A stretch of DNA of 64,000 nt from positions 36,376,929-36,440,928 of the forward strand of contig OY743190.1 in the NCBI GenBank assembly GCA_963555705.1, in the 5' to 3' direction. The stretch is from Ligustrum vulgare. Taxonomy: Eukaryota > Streptophyta > Magnoliopsida > Lamiales > Oleaceae. Under the pieces are notes generated by a model. The model was not told the DNA's origin. It searched no databases and was given only the letters and a program-made list of their open reading frames with translations. This document shows positions 54,705 to 64,000 of the stretch, in pieces; the stretch's first letter is position 1, and each line of letters begins with the position of its first letter. Both the position numbers and the translations under genes were made by a program.

Positions 54705-55080
54705 TTAACTCTTGGGAGGCGGCGGGTTGGCTTCCCCTACCCTTTTATTAGGAAAAATAAAAGCATTACACCTAGACAAGGAGGATATGACCTTGCCCCC
54801 AGATGAAGTAGTAAATCTAACTTGCTTTAACTTCAATTCCTCGCATTTTTGGATGCTCTCCAGTGTAATTTCCATTGCAGCTTCAAATGTATTCTTCCCT
54901 GTTAATCTTTTACTCAATACAAATACAATTTTTCCAGCATTATCTCTGGCAATACTTCCACCTCCAAAATTTGTTTGCTTGATCTCATGTGTAGAGAGAT
55001 TAATTTTAATCATGTTCCCAACAGGTTTTTCCCAACAACAAGCATTAGGTTTTATGACTCCGATTCCTACAAACTTTTAA
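54705..55080 (-). pseudogene. RNase H (RVT_3-like) remnant of a non-LTR retrotransposon
   Basis: The reverse strand reads GVIKPNACCWEKPVGNMIKI upstream and, in the 55013-54705 frame, GGGSIARDNAGKIVFVLS and FEAAMEITLESIQKCEELKL. The pattern KINxD, GGGxxRDxxGK and ALExIxxCxxLxL is the RNase H-like domain at the C-terminus of plant LINE-type polyproteins and derived genes. The first Asp (KINVD) is replaced (KINLS), so the enzyme would be dead. A domesticated single-domain relative is an alternative. Confidence 0.55.
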
Positions 55081-55282
55081 AACTCATGCATGCATTTTCA
55101 TTTTGGACACTTTTCAAAAATTGAAAATTCTAATTCGACAACTCTTGGAAGTATTGATTCAAAATTTTAAAACAGTTTCCTAAATTTTTTTTAACAAAAA
55201 CATTTGGGATTCTTCATGGAAACTCTTAAGAAAATCTTGAGAAAAATATTTGATTGCTTGGAATAAGAACTGCAAATTATTA

Positions 55283-55598
55283 CTCTCTATGTCCCAAAAA
55301 GATAGTCATGTATACTATTTTTGTCTATCCCAAAAAGATAATCTTGTTTTCATATAAATTTTTCATTTCCACATATACCTTTATTTAATATATCTTGGTA
55401 CAATACATATCAACTACTTAACTATTGCATTTTTAAATTTTTTGTTGAAAACAAATTGAGTCAACTTAAAACAATAAATAAGGGATAAAAGGTATAAATA
55501 GAAAACATTGATAAAATTTAATACCTTAACTATACTAACTACCATTTCTAAATTCGTGTGAAAATAACCATATAACTATCTTTTTAGAATGAAGGTAG
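55283..55598. mobile_element. Stowaway-like MITE (TSD TA)
   Basis: 316 bp. Left end CTCTCTATGTCCCAAAAAGA and right end CTATCTTTTTAGAATGAAGG fit the Stowaway terminal CTCCCTCYGTCCCAAAAAGA in inverse orientation, with TA on each side. AT-rich, no coding. Confidence 0.75.
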
Positions 55599-56194
55599 TA
55601 TTAATTTCACGTGGGGTAATTAAAGTAAAACTTAATGCTGAGTTTCAACTAACACATTTATATAATATTTCAGGCTTTAGTTCTTAATTGTACTACAAAA
55701 ATAAAGAAGTTAGTATTAAAGTTTGAATTACTATTAAATACCTTTTCAAAATGAAATAAGATATATATTTACAATTTTATATATAATGTCTCCATAACGT
55801 TGCAAGTCACTTTTCCAAAATAACATTTTCTAGTCTCATGTAATGTCACGTCACATTTCATCATTTTTCCCATTTCCATTCGCTTATATATGCCATATTT
55901 AGTAGTATCTCTATCAAAAATATTATTTATCATGTGTTCTTTAATGAAATCATTACGATTTATAAATCTAAATAATATAATTTTTCAAATCAATTTTTAA
56001 CAACACATTTCTTTCTCTATTTTTTAATCACATATTTTCCCTAAAAAATATAACTAATTTATAAATACAACAGTGTTATCAAATAGAGCATATATACTCA
56101 CACAAATTTATTTATTTTAATCTTAGGTAATGATTGATATATACACACAAATTTGCCTTGGAATTCAACTTTCGCATGTCAATTCCTACTTTAA
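55599..56194. other. AT-rich intergenic sequence
   Basis: No gene or classified repeat seen. Confidence 0.5.
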
Positions 56195-57067
56195 GGCTGT
56201 TTGATTGACAAGTTTTGCCCTAAGGTTTCTTCACTTCCATCCACACTATGACCAATTCTAGCCTTTTGAGGCAAATAAATTCTCACCTCTTATATGATAA
56301 TTGATTTTCAAGCAAATCATGAACGTCTTGTTTGATAATTTTTGTTATTGTTAATTGACTTATTTTTGTTAAAAATCAACATTATTATTATCAAATACAA
56401 ATATGTGAAAAAAAAATTTTAATTTTAATTTTTAATTAAAATAACTAAATTTTACTTTATTTGTCATGAAAAATAATGTCAATCAAACGACAAAACTTGA
56501 AAAAATTCTAACTTATTTTTATCTAGAAAATTAAACCAAAACACATTAAACTTTTAGGTGGCGTTCTGTTTGTATTTTATTTTGTATTTTCATTTTCGAA
56601 AACGTTTTGTGTTTTGTGTTTTCATTTTTGTTTTCAAATTTGCTGAAAACGCGTTTGGTTTGTCATTTCTGAAAACTGTTTTTGAAAATGAAAAGCTGGA
56701 AAACACGTTCTGTTTGAAATTTTGCAGAACACTATTTAAACTATTTTTAATTAATTTGTTTACAGAATACTATTAACTCCAACTCAAATTTCCTTTCACA
56801 ATACACTAAAAATATGGTTACATGCAACACACTAATGTGAGCATTAATAGTCTATATTAACACAGTTTGGTCAGGTTCGGGACTTGAGAAAGCTCTACTT
56901 CTATTAAAATCCAGAAAATACAAGTTCTTTCAAAACCACCAGAGTCCATTTATCATTGCATTTTTTGAAATATAACAACAAGAATTCTCATTTAATTTTT
57001 TTTTGTAATGTTGATATTGAATTCAATAAAACTTTATTTAAACTAAGTTCCAAGTTAGGATAATTCT

Positions 57068-57107
<40 letters not shown>

Positions 57108-57514
57108 CTTTATTTAGGCTTAGTTCCAATCTAGGATAATTCTAAAAAAATAATAAAAAAATAAAAACTTTATATTAAGCTTAGTTCTAAGTTAAGATAA
57201 TTCTATATAAAAAAAATAAAAAAAAATAAAAAATCCCAAAACGCGTTTTTCGCGTTTTGGACATTTTTTGTCGAAATACACACAAAACACCCAAAACGAT
57301 GTTTCGGGCGTTTTCCGTTTTGTGTACAAATTTTTTTTTTGTTTTCCAAAATGCGTTTTCGAAAAGGGTAAAGAGAATACGTTTTTAGCGTTTTCGAAAA
57401 TAAAAACAGAAAACGATCCCAAAACAGCAAAGAGAACAGGGGCTTAATTCCCAGAAATTCAATTATTTGGAATTCATTTTTTTTCTACCCAAATTCCATC
57501 ATTGCAATTAATCC
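56195..57514. mobile_element. Tourist-like MITE, relative of 20575-21090, interrupted
   Basis: It shares with the 20575 element TTGTTAATTGA, AATCAACATTATTATTAT, TTTACTTTATTT, AATAATGTCAATCAAAC and AAATTAAACCAA...CACATTAAACTT. It then continues after the nested element with AATTCCCAGAAATTCAATTA. The left end is GGCTGTTTGATTGAC; the right end is worn. Host length without the nested MITE is about 430 bp. Confidence 0.65.
56557..57443. mobile_element. nested MITE (TSD TTA) with GTTTTCGAAAACG-type palindromes
   Basis: Inserted in the Tourist-like MITE between TTA (56554-56556) and TTA (57444-57446). Ends GGTGGCGTTCTGTTTG and CAAAGAGAACAGGGGC are imperfect inverted repeats. The interior mixes GTTTTCGAAAA motifs, a run of 37 A (57069-57105) and repeated TTTAxxCTTAGTTC units. 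No transposase. Confidence 0.65.
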
Positions 57515-57555
57515 TTACATTCAACACTATTTATTTATACTCACTTTACAAATTA

Positions 57556-58183
57556 GGCTGCGTTCTTTTTGCCTTTTTCAACTGCTTTATGTTTTCTATT
57601 TTTGAAAATGTAGAAAAAGCATTCTGTTGCATTGTTTTCGAAAATGAAAATGGAAAACAAAAAAAGATTTGTAAAGAAAATAGAAAAAACAATTTTGACG
57701 TTTTCCGCGTTTTCTTTACAAATTCAAAAACGCCGAAAACACACATTTTCACTTTTTTTTTTTTTTTAAATTCAGCCAATAAAACTTTTTTCCGTTTTAC
57801 AAATTACATTTCTATTATTATTTATAACTAAAATTTATTTCTAGTAACTCAAAAAAAAAAAAAAATATTTCTAGTATTATTTACAAGTTTTCCTCGTTCA
57901 AAAACTCTCGAAAAATAATTATAAGTAAACAAAATTTTTTTTGTAAAATTTCAAGCAGAACATGTTTTTCAACTTTTCATTTTCAAAAATAATTTTCAGA
58001 AATAACAAACCAAATTTCAATAATTTTGAAAATAGCAATGAAAATAGAAAATAGAAAATTTTTTCATCAAAAATAATTTTCAGAAATAACAAACCAAATT
58101 TCAATAATTTTGAAAATAGCAATGAAAATAGAAAATAGAAAATTTTTTCGAAAATGAAAACAAAAAACTGAAAGACGCAGCCT
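57556..58183. mobile_element. MITE with GGCTGCGTTCTTT ends
   Basis: Left end TTA-GGCTGCGTTCTTTTTGCC and right end CTGAAAGACGCAGCC-TAA are inverted copies. The interior is rich in TTTCGAAAATG. Related in style to the nested MITE at 56557. Target duplication not exact (TTA versus TAA). Confidence 0.65.
57985..58150. repeat. 84-bp perfect tandem duplication inside the MITE
   Basis: AAAAATAATTTTCAGAAATA at 57985 recurs at 58069, and the two units match until about 58150. Identity implies a recent duplication. Confidence 0.9.
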
Positions 58184-58467
58184 AAATATTTTTACAAAGG
58201 CGTTTTGTTTCTGAGTGGTCAGATTTAAATTGATAATTGAAAAATATAATATCGATCTATAGCAGAAAAAACAAGCAAAATAAATAATTAGGGTTTCAAT
58301 TTTCAAATGTTTTACTAAACAGTTAAGGGGATAGTAAGAATAGTTTCACCAAAGTCCATCCAGCCCGCGCGCGCACACCGTACCTTCGTCAAAGTCCATG
58401 TTCTCAGACTACACAACAGCCAATATTAATTTATAGCTGAATTTTATATTCATTCTATCATTCTTTT

Positions 58468-61400
58468 ATGGAAATAGAAATGGGAAAATCTGATGGAATT
58501 AGGGTTAGGAAATACCAGAAATCTTCCTTTCCACGTTTGCGATGGACGTCTGAGCTTCATCAACACTTTGTTGAAGCAGTTGAGCATCTTGGTGGGAAAC
58601 ACAGTAAGTTTCATTTTATGCTATAAATTAGCCTGCAAAAAAATAGATAAAAACATTTTATTTTATTTATTTTTTCCCTTGCCTAGACCCCTTAATTATG
58701 TGATTGAAGTACTCTTTTGGTGATAATGCCATGAAAATATATGATTTCAAATTCTTTCAATTTTGGATGATTCTGACTTCTATCAACATATATAAGTGGT
58801 TTTGTATAGTTATTAATTAATTGCGTTATGTATTAACTGTAATTTCTCGGATAGATTGAACAAATTGCATACATATGGTTTGTGTCGAGTAAAACCCATA
58901 TGGGAGAGAAGGATTCTTGCACTTTTTGCCATTGAATGAATATTTGATATCACTGCAGAGGCAACACCAAAGCGGATTCTGCAAAAGATGGATTTCAAAG
59001 AACTAAATATTGCCCACATCAAGAGCCACCTCCAGGTAACTCTTAATTTTTTTTTTTGAATTAAACATTTTTGCCCGGAGGAATACGTACGTGCATATAA
59101 AATACTTTTAAAATATTATTTCCAATATTCCCAAAATTCTGTGGTGTAAGGGTACTCTTAACTAATTTTTGATCTTGCACTTAGAAAGAAAGAGAAGAGA
59201 CTTTAATTTTAATTTCGAATTTGTCATTTGCAATCTCATACAATTAATTTAATTAATAAATGGCAGCATTTAGGAATCCGAATGTCGAATAAATATGAAT
59301 TTAAAACAGCGTACTTGAGCTATAATAAAGTTGTTAGTATGTGCCGAAAAACCTTAAAGAAGTTCTGTTGTGTTTCTAGACTTCTGTTTTTGCAACACTT
59401 TTGCAATTATAAATTGATTTATTTATATTTTTTTAAGTAAAATGTGATTAAAAAGTGGAGGGAGAAAATGTGTGTGGTTAAAAAATAATTTGAGAAATTA
59501 TATTTTTATAAATTGTTTTATAAATTTTCTGATTGCGTAAAAAATAAGAAGCTAAGAAAAAGGATATATGGACACTTTAGAAATGGTAAGACAGGTAGGT
59601 TAGGCATGCTAAACATAGGTGTTTAAAATAATAGATAGGCACTACAATGTCTTTGGGTTGTCATAGATAGTCAAATGATCAATTTCATTAATTAATGTTA
59701 GTTGATGCATGGACGAATATAAGATATCGAATTAATATGAATGGACTGAGGTGAGTACGAGTGATCACTTAAGAGTATGAGAAGAAAATAAAATTTTAAT
59801 CCTAAATATAAGAGTTTTTTTTTTTTTTTTGGGTGACAAATTCCGTATCTATTTGTCAAGTTGAGAGTTTTGTATTCCGAAGTTTGATTAGTTGTAGCCT
59901 ATAATCATCAGATGTACAGAAGCATGAGAAAACGCAGCAGTAGTACTGTAAATGTCTTTCTACCTACAAACAACTATCAAGAATACAATACTTCTGGCTC
60001 CAACTGCTTCACTCTACGGTAACTACAATTCTTCAGACAAATTCCTTAAGCATTTTCCTTATCCATGTCAAAATTATTACAGCTTCATATTCAAACTTGA
60101 AATCACTTTGAATTTATTGAAAAAACATTGAATGTAAATTATAAGCATGTTTTATAAAGGGTAATAAGCAAAAATGATCCCCCAATCTTTAGGATTCTTG
60201 CGAAAATGGTCCCTAATGTTACGATTTTTGCATTTATACCATCGGAATCATTAAACGTTGAGAAAATGGTCCCTACCGTTAGATTCCGTTAGTTTTTTCC
60301 GTTAAAAAAGTGTAAATAGCACAAATGGTCCATAACCTTTGATTTTTTTACGACAATAGTCCCTAACATATTAAGGTCATGTTTGACATTTTTATTTTTG
60401 TAACCTCCAAACGTTTGACGTATTTAGTCCCTAACATATTAAGTCCCTATTTGAAACCAATTATTTCAAATAATATGGTTTGTAATCGTAATTTTTTGAA
60501 GAATTTGTTTTTTTAAAAAAAAAATTGAATTTATTTGTAAATTATTTTATTGATAGAATGTGTGGTTAAAAACGAGTTTTAAAAAATAAAATTTATTCTG
60601 AATTTCTAAAATGCACAATAAAATATTTAACAAAAATTCACCGCTTCAACCTATTGGAAAAAATAATGAAACCATGGAACATAAACAAACGAATACATTG
60701 GACATTATTTTAGAAATTGAATAAAAAATATGTTTTTATCAATTCTATTTTCGATTTTGAGAACTGATCAATATCGATTTTCGAATTTTTTTTTTCAAAA
60801 CTCATTTTCTTCCACACGTTCTATTAATATCTTTTTTTAATTTATACATAAATTAAAAAAAATTACATTTTAACCAAAATTCTCCAAACTTACTTTTCAA
60901 ATCGATCGATTTTCAAAATCGAAAATCGAAATCGAAAGTAGAATTGATAAAAACATATTTGTTATTCAATTTCTAAAATAATGTCCAATGTATTTGTTTG
61001 TTTATGTTCCATAAATTTTTTATTTTTATTTTTATCAATAAGTTGAAATGTTAATGCGGTGAATTTTTGTAAAATATTTTAATGTCCACTTTAAAAATCT
61101 AGAATAGACTTTATTTTTAAAATTCGTTTTCAACACACATTCTATCAATAAAATAATCGACAAATAAATTCAATTTTTTTTCTTTTACTTTTTAACTACA
61201 AATTCTTTAAAAAAATTACAATTACAAACCACATTATTTAAAACGTAATTTTTTTTTTAATTTATGCATAAATTAAAAAATATATATTAATAGAACATGT
61301 GGAAGAAAATGAGTTTTGAAAAAAAAATGAAATTTAGAAAATCGATATTGATCAGTTCTCAAAATCGAAAATAGAATTGATAAAAACATATTTTTTTATT

Positions 61401-63032
61401 CAATTTCTAAAATAATATCCAATGTATTTGTTTGTTTATGTTCCATGGTTTCATTATTTTTTTCCAATAGGTTGAAGCGGTGAATTTTTGTTAAATATTT
61501 TATTGTGCATTTTAGAAATTATGAATAAATTTTATTTTTTAAAACTCTTTTTTAACCACACATTCTATCAATAAAATAATTTACAAATAAATTCAATTTT
61601 TTTTAACAACAAATTCTACAAAAAATTACGATTACAAACCATATTATTTGAAATAATTAGTTTCAAATATGAGCTTAATATGTCAGGGAATAAATATATC
61701 AAACGTATATGGGCTTAATATGTTAGAGACTAAATACGCCAAACGTTTGGAGGTTATAATTAAAAATGTCAAACATGACCTTAATATGTTAGGGACTATT
61801 ATCGTAAAAAACTCAAAGATTAGGTACCATTTGTGCTATTTACACTTTTTTAACGGAAAAAACTAACGGAATCTAATGGTATGGACCATTTTCGCAACGT
61901 TTGGTATTTTTGAGGGTATAAATGCAACAATCTAAACGTTAGGAACCATTTTCGTAAGAAATTTAAAGGTTTGGGACCATTTGTGCTTATTGCCCTTTTA
62001 TAAAACCATTCATAAATATCAAAGTACGTACGTAACTGCACGTTCTGAAAGGAAAGTGAATGAACATATTAATTAGATGTTGTTAAATTAGGTCAACCTT
62101 CTTAATTTCTATGTAAGTGAGCTGAACATAATTTTGTGGACGAAGAGGTGAATTATATAGAATTATGCTATTTTACCATTTAAAAATTGACACACTGGGT
62201 GTCACACCTTCACATGGTTATGTGTGGGACCGTCCTCATAATGAACGGCCCCACCTCCTATGTAAGGGGGTGACACCCAGTGTGGCACACTGTATGATAG
62301 AATAGCATTATTCAATTATATATATCTAGAGCAAATTAAAGTGAGTCGGTTGAAACTTTAGTTTTGTGTAAGAATAACATTTTTCAGAAACAATATCTAA
62401 TTACTTTTACTGTCATTCTTGATTAAAATTTATTCGAATTTCTTCTAGAGTGGCACACAAAATATAAATGTGTCATAAGTTTTATTGTATTGTTTACATA
62501 ATAAGCGCGAAATCATGCACCATGCAGACAAGTTTCCGAAGGATTAAGAGAAAAACCAAGTAAGAGGAAACAAGATAAAGGCCAAATAAAACGTGAGGGA
62601 AAAAGTAGATGTTTCCAAGGCAGAAACATGATGCTTAATCACAAGAACCAGGTTAGTCCCTATATATTTTCTGTAGTACTACAACAAATTTCATATTTAA
62701 CAATACAATTTTTTATTTTTTATTTTTTTTAAAAGGTCAGGTTTCGGTTGTAAGACAAAAATCCATTCGTAAAAATAAAATTTCTTGTATTATTATAAGT
62801 TATATATATAATTTCATATATATATGCACATAAGGATCGGGAAACAATATCTGAGTTTAATCTGCAGGACTCAGGAAAAAGCACAACAAGTGATGAAATC
62901 AATATGGAAGATGGTGAATTTCAAGTTGAGAATTTTAGCGTGAGTCAAAAAACTATTTTACGTGAAAAAAACTTTCCACCCAATTATCAAATTAACCTTG
63001 AATTGACTATCTCATCAGGTTTCTCATACTAA
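58468..63032 (+). CDS. GARP/G2-like Myb-family transcription factor, 202 aa, five exons
   Basis: Exons: 58468-58603, 58959-59035, 59912-60018, 62528-62651, 62868-63032. All introns are GT-AG, phases agree and the frame is open to TAA 63030-63032. Residues 21-74 form the GARP DNA-binding domain: FPRLRWTSELHQHFVEAVEH, ATPKRILQKMDF, then NIAHIKSHLQMYR. It resembles the Arabidopsis At1g14600/At2g40260 group of nuclear regulators. A basic stretch (KPSKRKQDKGQIKRE) may serve nuclear import. LELTIS at 192-197 is an EAR-like repression motif, suggesting a repressor (inference). A second ATG at 58480 (MGKSDG) is an alternative start. Introns 2 and 3 hold MITEs and a MULE. No disabling mutation is visible. 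Confidence 0.85.
59395..59535. mobile_element. MITE, GGTTGAAAAGTGG family, copy 4, in intron 2 of the GARP gene
   Basis: Core AAAATGTGATTAAAAAGTGG, GAGAAAATGTGTGTGGTTAA and AATAATTTGAGAAATT. Ends not clearly defined. Confidence 0.55.
60159..61995. mobile_element. Mutator-like foldback element in intron 3 of the GARP gene (9-bp TSD)
   Basis: 1837 bp with very long inverted arms: GGGTAATAAGCAAAAATGAT at the left pairs with CCATTTGTGCTTATTGCCC at the right. Similarity continues inward through GTCCCTAACATATTAAG, TAACCTCCAAACGTTTG and AACCATATTATTTGAAAT segments. Flanking TTTTATAAA at 60150-60158 and 61996-62004 is a perfect 9-bp duplication, the Mutator signature. No transposase. An inner unit occurs three times: inverted at about 60465-60780, direct at about 60895-61240 and 61355-61665. 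Confidence 0.88.
62165..62308. mobile_element. short MITE in intron 3 of the GARP gene
   Basis: Ends ATGCTATTTTACCAT and ATGATAGAATAGCAT are inverted, and inner TGACACACTGGGTGTCAC pairs with GTGACACCCAGTGTGGC. About 144 bp, nearly all foldback. Superfamily not determined. Confidence 0.65.
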
Positions 63033-64000
63033 TTAATACTTCTACCTTATGCTTTGTAATAGCTAGTTTGTATATGTAGGTACTTCACAGTTCTATTAAT
63101 ATATATGATGTTGTAAAATTTACGGACTTTGACATGGCAAGATCCATAGCTACTTGATTGTTGGAAAAGATGATCTAACTGCTTGCTTTTGACCAACAAA
63201 CAAGGCGGGGAGGAATTTCCTCATCGTCCCTCCGGTGTAAAAATTAGTTTTTTGGAAGAGAAAGAATAGAGAGAAAATTTAAAGCTAATAATTGTAATAA
63301 TGATGAATGAATTGTGTTTGATCAAAGTAGCTCTATTTAGAGCATCTATGCACTATGTTAATTATCCTGATATAGCAATGAAATTGACGGACTTTTAGAG
63401 AACGTTGATAAATTGATGGAGAACTCTTAAATTTTATCTCTAATGGTTTTGTCTACATGATATTTTTTAAATTTAAATATAATAAGCCTTCGTTTGGTAA
63501 CACTGTTTGGTTTCTAAATTGGTCTATTTATGATTTTGAGGTAAAAAATAGTGGTTGAAAATTGGAAAGAGAAAATATGTGAAGTTAAAAATTGATTTGA
63601 AAAATTTTGTGGTTTATAAACCAAAAATTTCAAGCTTATGCACAAAATAAGCTTATTCACAAAATGATTAATATAATATTAAATTTCTCGTAATTATTAA
63701 TGTTATTTTCTTGAACTATATTTCACTTTTTTATTTTATTTTGGTAGTTAAATATATTATGAGTTTTTTTTAATTAATGCAGATAAAAAATTATTTATTA
63801 ATCTTAAATTATTATTTTTATTCTTATTTTGTTAAGATATTTCAATTACTAATGTTTTTAGATAACTTTATTTAGGGATAATTTTTTATTGAAAAATTAA
63901 ATTTATTAAAATGCATATTTTTTTAAAATTAGTAATAATCTTAAATTTAATATAATCATGAAAAGCTTGAATGAAAGTAATTTATTTATTTTTATAAAAT
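63033..64000. other. 3' flank of the GARP gene with MITE copy 5
   Basis: The first 300 bases are probably 3' UTR and flank, without a clear single polyadenylation site. At about 63535-63640 lies a diverged copy of the GGTTGAAAAGTGG MITE (AGTGGTTGAAAATTGG, AAGTTAAAAATTGATTTG), starting near GCCTTCGTTTGGTAACACTG. The remainder is AT-rich with no gene. Confidence 0.5.

Noticed and set aside
57192..58306. Many Phe- and Lys-rich open frames on both strands
   Set aside because: They arise from GTTTTCGAAAA-rich MITE sequence that is open in several frames by composition.
1..64000. Search for an autonomous Helitron Rep/helicase, MULE or hAT transposase, or a defence-type gene cluster
   Set aside because: No Rep motif, DDE transposase, NB-ARC/LRR or similar domain was recognised in any frame; the DNA elements here are non-autonomous.

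Overview
The window looks like a gene-poor, AT-rich stretch of a eudicot plant nuclear genome. The evidence is layered LTR retrotransposons (Ty1/copia, Ty3/gypsy chromovirus, Ty3/gypsy Tat), gene-capturing Helitrons, many MITEs, and GT-AG introns in the single host gene that can be followed from start to stop. No prokaryotic gene organisation, tRNA, rRNA or CRISPR array was seen.

Layout. 1-4262: 3' two thirds of a decayed Tork-like copia element and its 3' LTR. 4863-5028: last-exon remnant of a HIPP-type gene, cut by the next element. 5029-19484: a reverse-strand gypsy chromovirus of about 6 kb, stretched to 14.5 kb by nested insertions. These are a 1.5 kb solo LTR (5516-7011), a solo LTR (8393-13159) that itself contains another (10245-12775), a young gag-only element (13891-16057) and an LTR fragment (17329-17755). 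Most junctions show 5-bp target duplications. 19490-21093: MITEs and a 427-bp tandem duplication. 21445-36317: what I read as three Helitrons head to tail. They carry exon fragments of unrelated host genes (SBP-box, ARABIDILLO, RUS/DUF647, DCAF8-like WD40, UDP-glycosyltransferase, HD-Zip I, trehalose-6-phosphate synthase), and a 3.3 kb solo LTR sits in the second.

36318-43519: 5'-truncated Tat-type gypsy element with a second (aRNase H) domain, integrase and a long antisense ORF. 44743-52546: a complete non-autonomous Tat relative (TSD ATAAT) that lost nearly all of pol but kept part of the antisense ORF; it sits inside older GC-rich transposon remnants. 54705-55080: RNase H remnant of a non-LTR element. 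55283-58183: Stowaway and Tourist-like MITEs, one nested in another.

58468-63032: the only apparently intact host gene, a five-exon GARP/G2-like Myb transcription factor of 202 residues with a C-terminal EAR-like motif. Its third intron carries a 1.84 kb Mutator-like foldback element with 9-bp target duplications.

The genes do not form a pathway; the window is mainly a record of successive transposition. The points I find most interesting are the tandem gene-capturing Helitrons, a stem-loop with compensating base changes shared by four LTRs, the antisense ORF kept by the Tat elements, and the long inverted repeat inside a transcription-factor intron. All family assignments come from motif reading by eye, without database searches.
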